A DNA stretch of 64,000 nucleotides from Pandoraea faecigallinarum (GCF_001029105.3 NZ_CP011807.3:3472001-3536000); one strand, 5' to 3'; shown: positions 55,190-64,000, counted from the first letter of the stretch. A program made the numbers and translations. Notes: a model not told the origin generated them from the sequence alone.

Positions 55190-55465
55190 ACGTTCGTTCG
55201 GCGCCGGTTCGGCCAACCGGCGCATTAACGTCGCGGGCGGCGCCTCGCCCTGCGACATCCCCTGCGACATCCCCTGCGACATCTTTTCCGGCCCTCCTCG
55301 CCTGCCTCCCCCCTCCCTTGCTCGCCTCACCGCCTCCATTCCCACGCACGCCACGCGGCCTTCCCTGCGCCTCGCAACGCCTTGTGCTACGCTTTGTCCC
55401 GCCGAGTACGCAATGACACCGCGCGATGCGTGACAGCACAGCGACATTCGTACGGCATACACGTC

Positions 55466-55632
55466 TTCAGGGCGGGGTGAAAGTCCCCACCGGCGGTATA
55501 TGACACTGCGCAGTTCGCTGCGACGTCATGAGCCCGCGAGCGCCTGCCACCGTTGTTTCGCAACATCGGCGGGGTCAGCAGATCTGGTGCGAAGCCAGAG
55601 CCGACGGTCATAGTCCGGATGAGAGAAGATGC
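55466..55632 (+). ncRNA. FMN riboswitch (RFN element)
   Basis: The conserved core is complete: GGGCGGGGTGAAAGTCCCC and ACCGGCGGTA at the start, GAGCCCGCGAGCG in the middle, and TCAGCAGATCTGGTGCGAAG, CCGACGGTCATAGTCCGGAT, GAGAGAAGA at the end. It lies 100 bases upstream of ribB and would reduce its expression when FMN is abundant. How it does so (terminator or ribosome-site sequestering) is not clear from sequence. Confidence 0.97.
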
Positions 55633-55731
55633 GTCGACACCCGCGTGCCTTGGGATGCCATCCCATGGTCACGTCCGTTCGCATGCCCCGAAAACGTTTT
55701 TCGCCCGATTGACTTACGCGAGGAGCGTTTC

Positions 55732-56448
55732 ATGTCCACCAGCAACAACCGCCATACCCAAGCCGCATCGCAAGACACCGCCTCGACCGACGATCTGTAC
55801 GCCTATCCGGCATTCGCCGATCTGCCGCCGGTCGAAATGCGTCTGGCCGCCGCGCTCGAGGCCATGCGCGAAGGTCGTCCCGTCATTCTGATGGATGATC
55901 TCGACCGCGAAAACGAAGCCGATCTGATTGTCGCCGCAGAGAAAATCACCCCCGCCACGATGGCGATGCTGATCCGCGAATGCAGCGGCATCGTGTGCCT
56001 GTGTCTGCCCGACGAAACGCTGCGCCGTCTCGATCTGCCGCCGATGGTCGAACAGAATCAGAGCCGTTACGGCACTGCGTTCACGGTGACGATCGAAGCG
56101 CGTCAGGGCGTGAGCACCGGCGTGTCGGCAGCGGACCGCGTGACCACGATCCGCGCGGCAATTGCCGACGACGCCCAGCCGTCCGACCTTTCCCGGCCAG
56201 GCCACGTGTTCCCGCTGCGCGCGCAGCCGGGTGGCGTGCTCACGCGGCGCGGTCACACGGAAGGCTCGGTCGACCTGGCAATTCTCGCCGGACTCAAGCC
56301 CGCCGCCGTGCTGTGCGAACTGATGAACCCGGATGGCACAATGACGCGCGGCGCCGACATCGAGCGCTTTGCCAGGCAGCACGATCTGCCCATTCTGACC
56401 ATCGACGAACTCGCGACCTACCGCCTCGGCCGCGCTCAGGCCGCCTGA
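55732..56448 (+). CDS. ribB: 3,4-dihydroxy-2-butanone-4-phosphate synthase
   Basis: A 238-residue riboflavin-pathway enzyme that makes the four-carbon unit from ribulose 5-phosphate. Key motifs are [21 protein letters not shown] (acidic metal site), [10 protein letters not shown], and [34 protein letters not shown] with RxGHTE at the active site. It lacks the C-terminal GTP cyclohydrolase II domain, so it is RibB and not RibBA. An N-terminal 30-residue extension precedes the usual start. GAGGAG lies ahead of the ATG, and an FMN riboswitch leader precedes it. Confidence 0.96.
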   Translation: MSTSNNRHTQAASQDTASTDDLYAYPAFADLPPVEMRLAAALEAMREGRPVILMDDLDRENEADLIVAAEKITPATMAMLIRECSGIVCLCLPDETLRRLDLPPMVEQNQSRYGTAFTVTIEARQGVSTGVSAADRVTTIRAAIADDAQPSDLSRPGHVFPLRAQPGGVLTRRGHTEGSVDLAILAGLKPAAVLCELMNPDGTMTRGADIERFARQHDLPILTIDELATYRLGRAQAA

Positions 56449-56635
56449 GACGCCCCGGCCCCTTCCCCCTCCCCTCACCCCCTGCTCTCCTCGGCCATTC
56501 GAGCCGCGAAACGGGAGCACTGCCCGCAGCAACGGCGGTCACCGCCGTTGCCGCGATGCCGGTTTGCGCCCCTCCCCCTGCAACCCGTCGACGCTTCCCT
56601 CTAACGCAAGATGAGCAATCGAGCGCGGGCACTCC

Positions 56636-56641
56636 TATAAT
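56636..56641 (+). promoter_or_regulatory. -10 element of the thioesterase gene
   Basis: TATAAT lies about 52 bases before the start codon. A clear -35 is not seen. Confidence 0.4.
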
Positions 56642-56692
56642 CGGCCAGACAAGTCGAATGCCTAGCATTATAAAAGTTACGAGGAAGACGTC

Positions 56693-57271
56693 ATGAGCAC
56701 GAAACCGGGCAACGCCACCGATGCCGCCGCCGTTCTGGCGCAATGGGAAGCTGACGAAGCTGCCGTGCGCGAGCGCATGACGCGTAACGGCCCCGCGCGC
56801 TACGGTGTGGCGACACCGTCCGACGTGATCGGTCTCACCGGTCAGGAAATCTTCGACGCCATGTTCGACGGCAAGCTGCCGATGCCGCCGATCAGCGAAA
56901 CGCTCGGCTTCATCGCCGTCGAAGTCGCCAACGGCCGCGCCGTCTTCCAGGGACGCCCGGCACTGCCCTACTACAACCCGCTCGGCTCGATTCACGGTGG
57001 CTGGTTCGCCACGCTGCTCGACTCGGCCGTCGCCTGCGCGATTCATTCGACGCTGCCCGCCGGGCGCAGCTATACGACGCTCGAACTGAAGACCAACATG
57101 GTCCGTGCCCTCACGCGCGACGTTCCGCTCGTGCGCGCCGAAGGCAAGGTGATTCAGGCGGGACGTCAGGTGGGTATTGCCGAAGGCCGCATCGTCGGCC
57201 CGGACGGCACGCTCTACGCCCATGCCACGACCACGTGTCTGATCTTCGACTTCCCGCCGAAGAAGGCTTGA
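56693..57271 (+). CDS. PaaI-type hotdog thioesterase
   Basis: A 192-residue acyl-CoA thioesterase of the PaaI family. The core has NPLGSIHGGWFATLLDSAVACAIHSTLPAG, the HGG helix motif, and then TTLELKTNMVRALTRDVPLVRAEGKVIQAGRQVGIAEGRIV, the conserved strands. It has an N-terminal helical extension of about 55 residues relative to minimal members. It would hydrolyse aromatic or short-chain acyl-CoA; the substrate is unknown. GAGGAAG precedes the ATG. It is unrelated to ribB functionally as far as can be seen and has its own TATAAT. Confidence 0.9.
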   Translation: MSTKPGNATDAAAVLAQWEADEAAVRERMTRNGPARYGVATPSDVIGLTGQEIFDAMFDGKLPMPPISETLGFIAVEVANGRAVFQGRPALPYYNPLGSIHGGWFATLLDSAVACAIHSTLPAGRSYTTLELKTNMVRALTRDVPLVRAEGKVIQAGRQVGIAEGRIVGPDGTLYAHATTTCLIFDFPPKKA

Positions 57272-57381
57272 GCGGATCAGGCGCGTAATCGGGCATGTAA
57301 TTTGACAAGTCATTAGGCATGTAAGCGGTGTCACGGGGACAGGCGCCACGCCGGATACGCGCAGATGCTGCCGACATGAAA

Positions 57382-57416
57382 AAGCCCGCCGGGGATGTCC
57401 CTCGGCGGGCTTCTTT
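57382..57416. terminator. Bidirectional terminator
   Basis: AAGCCCGCC and GGCGGGCTT pair across a 13-base loop that is itself partly paired. It has As on one side and CTTTC on the other, between the convergent thioesterase and antiporter genes. Confidence 0.7.
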
Positions 57417-57470
57417 CATGCCCTCTCCGGACCCTGTGCGTCGCGATGGGTCGACGACACGGAGTCCCGC

Positions 57471-59255
57471 TCAGTGTGACGACGACCCGCCGCCGTGCTC
57501 GCCGTCGGGCTGATGTTCGAGCGTTTCTTTCAACGCGATCTGCAATTTGGCGTGCATGCGCACGAACCAGCTACGCATGATGACGGCCAGCACCAGCGTG
57601 CCGGCGACGATCAACACGATCATCTCCGTCGACGGCAGAATGCTTGCCGAGAGTGCCGCCACCAGCAGAATCACACCGACCATGGCGGCGATGGGCAGGA
57701 TCTCGGCGACCACGCGCCGCACCTGAAACGTGTAACGTCCGGTCAGGCTCGGCGGCACCGACAACTCCACGAGCAGCAACGACAGCGACTTGAGCTTGCG
57801 ATACACCGCGATCAGGAACGGCAGCGACAACACGAGCGCCCCGCCCCAGACCACGGCGCTTTGCAGGCTGGGGTCCGCCACCCACGGCTTCATCAGTTCC
57901 GCCAGACGACGATAGAAGAATGCGCCGCCGAGGAAGATGGTGACGACGAGCGCCAGATTGATCGCCACACTGACCACGATACGACGCACGATGGTCACGA
58001 TGGTCGCGCTGTCGCCCGTCAACTGAATGCTCTGCAGCCACTGCGTGTATTGCCCGAGCACATACGACAGACGCCCGGGCATGGCGCGTCCGAGCCAGCC
58101 GGTGAAAGGATCGGCGCTCTTGATGAGATACGGCGTGAGCAGCGTGGTAATGACCGAGACGGCCACGGCAATCGGATAGAGAAAGTCGCTGGTCACTTTG
58201 AGCGACAGGCCGAGCGACGCGATGATGAACGAGAATTCCCCGATCTGCGAAAGCCCCATGCCCACGCGCATCGACGTCCGTCCATCCTGCCCCGAAAGAT
58301 ACGACCCCAACCCGCACGACACGATCTTGCCGAGCACCACCGCCACCGTAATGACCAGGATCGGCCACACGTAGGTGACCAGCACATGCGGATCGAGCAA
58401 CAGGCCGATCGTGACGAAGAACACTGCGCTGAACATGTCGCGCAGCGGCGCGACGAGCCTCTCGATGGTGTGCAACTCGCGTGCTTCGGCCATGATCGCC
58501 CCGATCAGGAAGGCGCCGAGCGCCACGCTGTAACCCATCTGGATCACAAGCAGGCAGAAGCCGAAGCACAGCCCGAGTACGACGACGAGCAGCATCTCGT
58601 CGCTTTTGAACTTCGCCACGTACGCGAGGACGCGCGGCACCAGCAGAATGCCCACGACCAGCGATACGACCATGAACAGCAGCAGCTTGCCCAGCGTGAA
58701 GGTGGCCTCGCCTGCGTCGACCTGGCCGCTGATGGCGATCCCGGAGAGCAACGCGATCATGCCGATGGCGAGGACATCCTCCACGATCAGCACACCGAAG
58801 ATCAGTTGCGCGAACCGCTCGCGCTTCATGCCGAGTTCGTCGAGCGCCTTGACGATGATCGTGGTCGACGAGACCGCCAGCATCGCCCCGAGGAAGATCG
58901 AGTCCATCGCCTTCCAGCCGAAGAAACGGCCGATCTCGTAACCGATCCACAACATCAGCACGATCTCGGTAATCGCCGCCACGAACGCCGTTACGCCCAC
59001 CCGCGCGAGCTTGCGCAGGCTGAATTCCAGTCCCAGAGAGAACATCAGGAACACAACACCGAGTTCGGCAAGGATCCCGATGGTCTTCTCGTCATGGATG
59101 AGCGCAAACGGCGGCGTGTACGGTCCGATGATGACACCCGCCACGATATAGCCGAGCACGACCGGTTGCCGGAACCGGTTGAAGATGACCGTCACGACGC
59201 CTGCCAGCAGCATGATGACGGCCAGATCCTGAATGAAGTCGATGGCGTGATGCAT
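57471..59255 (-). CDS. CPA2 family cation:proton antiporter, no RCK domain
   Basis: A 594-residue inner-membrane antiporter (K+ or Na+ for H+). The YbaL/KefB-type core reads FRQPVVLGYIVAGVIIGPYTPPFALIHDEKTIGILAELGVVFLMFSLGLEFSLRKL, with later GAFLIGAIMAEARELHTIERLVAPLRDMFSAVFFVTIGLL. Unlike KefB/KefC/YbaL, there is no cytoplasmic TrkA-N nucleotide-binding domain. The C-terminal third has four more helices and a short soluble tail rich in His and Ser. The ATG at 59255 fits the family start; the longer frame does not. Regulation by glutathione or NAD through RCK is therefore unlikely. Confidence 0.9.
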   Translation of the reverse strand: MHHAIDFIQDLAVIMLLAGVVTVIFNRFRQPVVLGYIVAGVIIGPYTPPFALIHDEKTIGILAELGVVFLMFSLGLEFSLRKLARVGVTAFVAAITEIVLMLWIGYEIGRFFGWKAMDSIFLGAMLAVSSTTIIVKALDELGMKRERFAQLIFGVLIVEDVLAIGMIALLSGIAISGQVDAGEATFTLGKLLLFMVVSLVVGILLVPRVLAYVAKFKSDEMLLVVVLGLCFGFCLLVIQMGYSVALGAFLIGAIMAEARELHTIERLVAPLRDMFSAVFFVTIGLLLDPHVLVTYVWPILVITVAVVLGKIVSCGLGSYLSGQDGRTSMRVGMGLSQIGEFSFIIASLGLSLKVTSDFLYPIAVAVSVITTLLTPYLIKSADPFTGWLGRAMPGRLSYVLGQYTQWLQSIQLTGDSATIVTIVRRIVVSVAINLALVVTIFLGGAFFYRRLAELMKPWVADPSLQSAVVWGGALVLSLPFLIAVYRKLKSLSLLLVELSVPPSLTGRYTFQVRRVVAEILPIAAMVGVILLVAALSASILPSTEMIVLIVAGTLVLAVIMRSWFVRMHAKLQIALKETLEHQPDGEHGGGSSSH

Positions 59256-59700
59256 CCGATACGTTCTCCCCGCAGCGCGTTGCGCCGATATTGATGTTCT
59301 TGACCCACGCCCGCGACACGCCGTGTCTCGACAGGAGACGCAGCGCTCACACAAGACGTGATGCTCGATGAAGGTGGGAAGCCGGTCAGGCGTTGCCTCC
59401 TGCCGACTTGATAGACGTTGCGTTCGTTCGCCCGGGCTTGCCGCTTACCTGCTCGCCCGGCCTCCCGGTTTCCCGGAACGACCTGCCGCCGAACCGCCCG
59501 CTTGCATACCCTGAAGGGCCTCCGGTTCGCACACCGAAACCGTGCACCGGGCAAACATTCGGCCAAAAACTGGCGCCGAATCAATATACGCGATGGCCGG
59601 ACACGCGCGCAACCCAAGATTGACGGGGCTTTTCATAAAAAATTCCCGTTTTTCACGGTGTCGTCGGAAATTTTTTTTCTTGCTTTTTGTCTTCTTCGCC

Positions 59701-59714
59701 TGTGAAATATCACA
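59701..59714. promoter_or_regulatory. TGTGA-N4-TCACA operator candidate
   Basis: The sequence TGTGAAATATCACA is a dyad with perfect five-base arms, 123 bases before the DUF2848 gene. The arms resemble CRP half sites but the spacer is four bases instead of six. The GntR protein encoded in the operon is the likelier ligand. Confidence 0.4.
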
Positions 59715-59786
59715 CAAATATCAATCGAATTTCACGAGAGACGCAAATTGCTCGTTCATCGTGCGCTCGCCCGGTGCCCCATCCCT

Positions 59787-59813
59787 GCATTGACCGCATT
59801 GACCGCATTGACC
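59787..59813 (+). repeat. Three tandem 9-bp repeats GCATTGACC
   Basis: Three perfect copies of GCATTGACC end 23 bases before the DUF2848 start codon. The same 9-bp unit length recurs in the much larger tandem array at 37770. Confidence 0.85.
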
Positions 59814-59836
59814 GATTTCACAGGAGTTGTCGACGT

Positions 59837-60559
59837 ATGAGTTCCCGCTTGTCCTTTGTGGTTTCTCCGGCTTCCCCGGTGTCTGCCGCGTCGTCGACCT
59901 GCGCCGATGCCGCGCCCGCGCGCGTCGACGTCGTGCTCGACACATTGATCGTTGCCGGCTGGGCCGGGCGCGATCAGGACGCTGTCGAACATCACATCGC
60001 CGAACTTGCCGCGTTGGGCGTGCGCCGGCCGTCGAGCACGCCCTGCTTCTACCGTCTCGCCCCCGCGCTGCTGGTGCAGGACGACACCATCGACGTGGTC
60101 GGCCAGACCAGCAGCGGGGAAGCCGAATGCGTGCTTCTGCGTCAGGGCGACGAATGGCTCGTGAGCGTCGGATCCGATCACACCGACCGCGAAGTGGAAG
60201 CGTATGGCGTGACCGTCTCCAAGCAGGTCTGTGCCAAGCCGGTCGCCCGCCACGCGTGGCGCTATACCGATGTCGCCGCGCACTGGGACCAGTTGGAACT
60301 GCGCTCATGGGTGACACGCGAGGGCAAGCGCCGCCTCTATCAGGAAGGCACGGTCGCCGGGCTCTTGTCGCCACGGGAATTGATGGCGAAGCTCGGCCCG
60401 CTGGGCCTGCCGTCGGGCGCCGCAATGTTCTGTGGCACACTCGCTGCCATTGGCGGCGTGGCTGGTGGCGAGCAGTTCGAGATCGAACTGCTCGACCCGG
60501 TTCTCGGCCGCGCGATCCGGCATCGCTACGCCACGCAGGCGCTGGCGATTGCCGACTGA
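59837..60559 (+). CDS. DUF2848 domain protein
   Basis: A 240-residue protein of DUF2848, a family with a fumarylacetoacetate-hydrolase-like fold. Distinctive segments are VDVVLDTLIVAGWAGRDQDAVEHHIAELAALGVRRPSSTPCFYRLAPALL and EAECVLLRQGDEWLVSVGSDHTDREVEAYGVTVSKQVCAKPVARHAWRY. The function is unproven. It leads an operon with a GntR regulator (14 bases after) and an amidase, suggesting a catabolic step on an amide-containing compound. AGGAG lies ten bases before the ATG. Confidence 0.88.
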   Translation: MSSRLSFVVSPASPVSAASSTCADAAPARVDVVLDTLIVAGWAGRDQDAVEHHIAELAALGVRRPSSTPCFYRLAPALLVQDDTIDVVGQTSSGEAECVLLRQGDEWLVSVGSDHTDREVEAYGVTVSKQVCAKPVARHAWRYTDVAAHWDQLELRSWVTREGKRRLYQEGTVAGLLSPRELMAKLGPLGLPSGAAMFCGTLAAIGGVAGGEQFEIELLDPVLGRAIRHRYATQALAIAD

Positions 60560-60573
60560 CTGCCTTCCATCCG

Positions 60574-61284
60574 ATGCCCAACGACACTGCTTTCGAGTCC
60601 CGCTCCACGGTTTCCGCTGCGGCCGCCACCGTCCTTTCGCAAACGGCCGCCGATGACCGCAGCCTGACAGAGCGCGCTTATGAAGCGATCAAGCACGACA
60701 TCATCACGTTGCGTCTGCGCCCGGGTGAAACGCTCAACGAAGCGCAACTGATGCAGTCGACCGGGCTCGGGCGCACGCCGGTCCATCAGGCAATGCACCG
60801 GCTGGCACTCGAAGGGTTGTTGGTGATCCTGCCGCGCAAAGGCGCGATGGTTGCCCCCGTCTCGCTGAACGACGCGCTCGAAATCATCGACGTGCGCATG
60901 ATCAATGAGACGTATTGCGTCGAACTCGCGGCGCGCGCGGCCACGCCGGACGACCTCGCTGCCATCGGGTCCGTACTGGAACGATCGCGCGAGGCCATCG
61001 CGTCGCGCGACGTGGCCGCGATGATGCGCATCGACCGGGACTTTCACCTGGCGATTTCGCGCGCCTCGCGCAACCAGACGCTCGCCGAACTGTTGCGCGG
61101 TCTGCACGAGCGGTCGCTGCGCTTCTGGTTCCTCGCCCTCTCCACGCCCAGTCATCTGGAAGGCGTCTACGAAGAGCATCTCGAACTGTTTGAAGCGCTC
61201 GCCGCGCATGACGGCGAGCGCGCCCGCCGGGCGATCGCCCGTCACATCGAAGAATTCCGCACCCAGATCCTGAAAGCGATCTGA
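60574..61284 (+). CDS. GntR family regulator, FCD (FadR) type
   Basis: A 236-residue regulator. The N-terminal winged helix (about 25-95) has LTERAYEAIKHDIITLRLRPGETLNEAQLMQSTGLGRTPVHQAMHRLALEGLLVILPRKGAMV. The C-terminal FCD effector domain (about 105-230) carries the histidines expected for metal binding, for example in DRDFHLAISRASRN and ARHIEEF. It probably controls its own operon (DUF2848, amidase). An operator candidate lies upstream at 59701. Its stop is separated from the amidase start by two bases, so the genes are coupled. Confidence 0.92.
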   Translation: MPNDTAFESRSTVSAAAATVLSQTAADDRSLTERAYEAIKHDIITLRLRPGETLNEAQLMQSTGLGRTPVHQAMHRLALEGLLVILPRKGAMVAPVSLNDALEIIDVRMINETYCVELAARAATPDDLAAIGSVLERSREAIASRDVAAMMRIDRDFHLAISRASRNQTLAELLRGLHERSLRFWFLALSTPSHLEGVYEEHLELFEALAAHDGERARRAIARHIEEFRTQILKAI

Positions 61285-61286
61285 AC

Positions 61287-62672
61287 ATGAGCACCGACGC
61301 CATCGATCTGCAACGCCCCCTGCCCGAACTCGCCGCCGCGCTGGACGCCGGTCGCACCACCAGCCGCGCGCTCACCGAACAGGCGCTCTCGCGCATCGCC
61401 GATCCGGCCGGTCAGGGCAACGTCGTTTTCACGCAGGTGGACGCACAGGCCGCACGCGAGGCCGCCGACGGTCTCGACGCCTTGCGCCGCGCGGGCACGC
61501 GTTTGTCGCCGCTGATGGGGATCCCCGTCTCGGTCAAGGATCTGTTCGACATTGCCGGTCAGGTCACGCGCGCGGGCTCCAAAATACTTGCCGATGCCGC
61601 CCCCGCCACGCACGACGCTCTCGCCGTGGCCCGGCTGCGTCGGGCCGGCGCCGTGATCGTCGGACGCACCAACATGACGGAGTTCGCCTTCTCGGGCCTT
61701 GGTCTGAACCCGCACTACGGGACGCCGCGCTCGCCCTGGCAGCGCGAGGCGGGACACATTGCCGGCGGCTCGTCCTCGGGCGCTGCGGCATCGGTGGCCG
61801 ACGGCATGGCCGCCGTCGCTCTGGGCACCGACACGGGCGGCTCGATCCGTATTCCGTCGGCATTCTGCGGCCTGACGGGCTTCAAGCCGACGGCCGCACG
61901 CACACCGCGCGACGGCGCCCTGCCGCTGTCCACGTCGCTCGACTCCGTCGGCCCCATCGGTCGTTCGGTCGATTGCTGCGCGTGGGTCGATGCAATTCTT
62001 TCGGGCAACACGGTGAATGAAACGCCAGTCGCTGCGCGCGACGTGCGCGGCATGCGCTTCGGCGTCTTGACGAATGTCGTGCTCGACGGCGCGGAGCCTG
62101 CCGCCCTCGCCATCTACGAGCGTGCACTCGCCGCGCTCGCCAAGGCCGGTGCGACCCTCGTCGAATTCAGGTTCGCGCCCTTCGACAATCTGCCCGCCAT
62201 CAACCGGTTCGGCTTCTCGCCCATCGAGGCGTACGCCTGGCATCGGAAACTGCTCGCCGAGCGGGCCGATGGCTACGATCCCCGGGTGCTCGTGCGCATC
62301 CGCAAGGGGGAACCGGCGGGTGCAGCGGATTACATCGACTTGCTCAATGCCCGGGCCGCGCTGATTGCCGCCGCGACCCCGGTCTGGCAGCGCTTCGACG
62401 CGGTGCTGTGCCCCACCGTGCCGCTCACGCCGCCGGCCATCGCCCCGCTCGAAGCCAGCGACGAATCGTTCACCGCGACCAATGCGTTGGTGCTGCGCAA
62501 CCCCACCGCCATCAACATGATCGACGGGTGCGCGTTCTCGCTGCCGTGTCAGGCCAGGGGAGAAGCCCCAACTGGGCTGATGGCCAGCGGCGCAGCGGGC
62601 GACGACGCACGTCTTTTCCCGATCGCCCGCGCGATCGAGCAAACCCTGCGCTCGGCAGGTCTGGGCGGTTGA
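61287..62672 (+). CDS. Amidase signature enzyme
   Basis: A 461-residue amide hydrolase. The catalytic triad is visible: Lys in GIPVSVKDLFD, the cis-serine in GGSSSGAAASVADGM and the nucleophile in LGTDTGGSIRIPSAFCGLTGFKPT. It resembles the AtzF/GatA-like branch but stands apart from gatB, so a catabolic role is likely. It ends the DUF2848-GntR-amidase operon. The substrate is unknown, possibly an amide or hydantoin-derived acid. Start at 61287, two bases after the GntR stop. Confidence 0.93.
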   Translation: MSTDAIDLQRPLPELAAALDAGRTTSRALTEQALSRIADPAGQGNVVFTQVDAQAAREAADGLDALRRAGTRLSPLMGIPVSVKDLFDIAGQVTRAGSKILADAAPATHDALAVARLRRAGAVIVGRTNMTEFAFSGLGLNPHYGTPRSPWQREAGHIAGGSSSGAAASVADGMAAVALGTDTGGSIRIPSAFCGLTGFKPTAARTPRDGALPLSTSLDSVGPIGRSVDCCAWVDAILSGNTVNETPVAARDVRGMRFGVLTNVVLDGAEPAALAIYERALAALAKAGATLVEFRFAPFDNLPAINRFGFSPIEAYAWHRKLLAERADGYDPRVLVRIRKGEPAGAADYIDLLNARAALIAAATPVWQRFDAVLCPTVPLTPPAIAPLEASDESFTATNALVLRNPTAINMIDGCAFSLPCQARGEAPTGLMASGAAGDDARLFPIARAIEQTLRSAGLGG

Positions 62673-62901
62673 CGCCGGCGGCGCGCGCGCCGTGAGGCCG
62701 CAATCCTCGCCGGCCTGCGTGCTCGGGCGCCGCCGCAGGACCTCAGCGCACGCGCAAACGTCTGATTTTCGGGCGAAAAGTTCCGTAATTTTTCGACTCA
62801 CACGCGGCTCGGGCCGGGGTTACAATCCCAGCCCAAGTGCCTGCCGCCCCGCGTCATGCGGGGACCTGCGGGATTTGTGATGGCCTACCGCCCGAAGTGA
62901 A

Positions 62902-63414
62902 ATGAACGCTCAAATCGACCCGGCCCTGCGCCGCGAACGTCTGCTGTATCTCCTGCTCACCGTGGTTTGCCTGGCCTTGCTGGGCGGTGCGCTGTACTTC
63001 CAGTACGTGCGGCACGAAGACCCTTGTCCGCTGTGCATTCTGGCGCGTTACGCGCTCGTGCTGATCGCGATTTTCGGTCTGGTCGGGGCAGTCTCGCGGG
63101 GGTGGGCGGGCATCCAGGTCGCACGCCTGCTCGCGGCGCTTTGCGCAATTGGCGGGATGGCGGCTTCTGCGTATCTCATCTACGTGCAGGCCAATCCGAT
63201 GGTGAGTTGCGGTTACGACGTGGTCGAAGCGTTCGTCGACAATCTGCCCACGTCGCGGCTGCTGCCGCAGGTCTTCCAGGTCCAGGGCATGTGCCAGACG
63301 ACGTATCCGCCAATACTCGGCCTGACGCTGCCGATGTGGTCGCTCGCCGCGTTCGTCGTGATTTTCCTGTCGCTGGCGCTGAGTCGCCCGCGCCGCGCGA
63401 TTTCGCTTCGCTGA
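62902..63414 (+). CDS. dsbB: Disulfide bond formation protein DsbB
   Basis: An inner-membrane quinone reductase of 170 residues with four helices. It reoxidises DsbA. The first redox pair is CPLC in DPCPLCILARYAL (about residues 43-46). The second pair is Cys in VSCGYD and Cys in QGMCQTTY, in the periplasmic loop. It fits the family length exactly. It stands alone, 229 bases after the amidase. No ribosome site of note precedes the ATG. Confidence 0.95.
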   Translation: MNAQIDPALRRERLLYLLLTVVCLALLGGALYFQYVRHEDPCPLCILARYALVLIAIFGLVGAVSRGWAGIQVARLLAALCAIGGMAASAYLIYVQANPMVSCGYDVVEAFVDNLPTSRLLPQVFQVQGMCQTTYPPILGLTLPMWSLAAFVVIFLSLALSRPRRAISLR

Positions 63415-63473
63415 CCGATTGCGCGTATTGCCCGGCGCACCGTCGTGCCGTTGCACGATCGCGCCGGCGCCGG

Positions 63474-63508
63474 CAACGGCCGTTCGCCCGCAGGGCCACG
63501 GCCGTTGT
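63474..63508. terminator. Hairpin between dsbB and the LysR gene
   Basis: CAACGGCCGT and ACGGCCGTTG pair perfectly around a 14-base loop between the convergent genes. No T run follows on either side, so termination is only inferred. Confidence 0.4.
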
Positions 63509-63518
63509 CGTTACGCGC

Positions 63519-64000
63519 TCAGGGACGCACCAACGCCGGTGCGTCCGTCCCGGGGGTGCCGGCCGCGTCGAGTTCGGTGGCCACTTCCGCAATCCGCCGA
63601 CGCAGCCACGTCACTTCGGGCGCTGCGTGGGTACGCTCGTGCCATAGCTGGTAGAAGCGCATCGGCGGGAAACCGATGGGCGAAGGCACCACACGAATCG
63701 GCAGATAGCGCGCGTAATGCTGCGCAAACTGGCGTCCCGTCGTGAATACGAGATCGGTGCGCATGAGCACGTACGGCACGAGCCCGAAATAAGGCATCGT
63801 CATCTGGATGTTGCGCCGCAGGCCCTGCTCGGCCAGATAACCGTCGATGAAGCTCTGGCGCTCCGCCACGTAAGGCATCGGCGCGAGATGCGGCAACTCC
63901 AGATAGTGCTTGAGCGAGATGCCCTTGTTGGCAAGTGGATGCTGCGCGCCGAGCATGCAGACGACCTCGTCGTCGAACAGGCGCGACATGTGCAATTGCG
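63519..64000 (-). CDS. LysR family regulator, C-terminal part (cut by window edge)
   Basis: This is the C-terminal effector domain of a LysR protein, read into the right edge. Its N-terminal DNA-binding part lies beyond 64000. Recognisable segments are DDEVVCMLGAQHPLANKGISLKHYLELPHLAPMPYV and TDLVFTTGRQFAQHYARYLPIRVVPSPIGFPPMRFYQLWHERTHAAPEVTWLRRRI, typical of the NodD-like subgroup. At least 158 residues are present. The effector and targets are unknown. Confidence 0.88.
   Translation of the reverse strand, partial: QLHMSRLFDDEVVCMLGAQHPLANKGISLKHYLELPHLAPMPYVAERQSFIDGYLAEQGLRRNIQMTMPYFGLVPYVLMRTDLVFTTGRQFAQHYARYLPIRVVPSPIGFPPMRFYQLWHERTHAAPEVTWLRRRIAEVATELDAAGTPGTDAPALVRP

Larger units (their letters stand above)
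59256..59836. other. Divergent promoter interval, AT-rich right part
   Basis: There is no gene in 580 bases. The right part (59635-59760) is unusually AT-rich with runs of T, then TGTGAAATATCACA (59701-59714) and three GCATTGACC repeats (59787-59813). It probably holds the promoter of the DUF2848 operon. Confidence 0.45.

Noticed and set aside
59701..59714. CRP binding site
   Set aside because: The half sites match, but the spacer is four bases instead of six, so I left it as a generic operator candidate.

Overview
The window looks like chromosome of a high-GC betaproteobacterium of the Burkholderiales. A Burkholderia- or Pandoraea-like genome is my best guess, from family knowledge and not from a search. 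Supporting markers are a monomeric NADP-isocitrate dehydrogenase, a 1653-residue NAD-glutamate dehydrogenase, the SOS mutasome imuA-imuB-dnaE2, a Burkholderiales-type porin, a DUF3563 microprotein and a CsgG/DUF4810/DUF799 lipoprotein trio.

Region 1 (1-3275) is accessory and relatively AT-rich. It is probably one end of a prophage or other integrated element. It has a CI/LexA-like repressor with operator-like repeats in front, a small membrane protein, a GC-skewed stretch with about a dozen CCTGT words spaced near multiples of 13 bp, and an overlapping two-gene membrane operon resembling superinfection exclusion (SieB) proteins. It ends at a 3' fragment of tRNA-Val(CAC) that still has the tRNA terminator, which is the expected scar of integration into a tRNA gene.

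Region 2 (3276-22340) is core metabolism and transport: icd, an IS1182-like element inserted into the icd/MFS bidirectional terminator, three MFS transporters, a PhzF-like protein, a Na/Pi cotransporter, a TetR regulator divergent from a PF10118 protein, a porin, a purine permease, a GNAT acetyltransferase and a MocR-type regulator.

Region 3 (22484-33943) deals largely with amino acids: NAD-glutamate dehydrogenase, DbpA helicase, a lipoprotein, then a LysR regulator divergent from a DadA-like oxidase, a GltI-like Asp/Glu binding protein and an Asp/Glu racemase. The last four look like a scavenging route for acidic D-amino acids.

Region 4 (34399-40072) has a GGDEF-EAL c-di-GMP enzyme in tandem with an HDOD protein, a 27-copy 9-bp tandem repeat in the 3' untranslated region, and an NCS2 purine permease.

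Region 5 (40077-49643) is the SOS cassette imuA-imuB-dnaE2 with a LexA box, divergent from mntH with its own perfect palindrome, and then the lipoprotein trio.

Region 6 (49644-57271) has a DUF3563 microprotein, cueR, an EEP-family nuclease/phosphatase, copA and copZ (both with CueR-type 19-bp-spacer promoters), ribB with an FMN riboswitch, and a PaaI-type thioesterase.

Region 7 (57471-64000) has a CPA2 antiporter, a DUF2848-GntR-amidase operon, dsbB and the C-terminal part of a LysR regulator cut off by the window edge.
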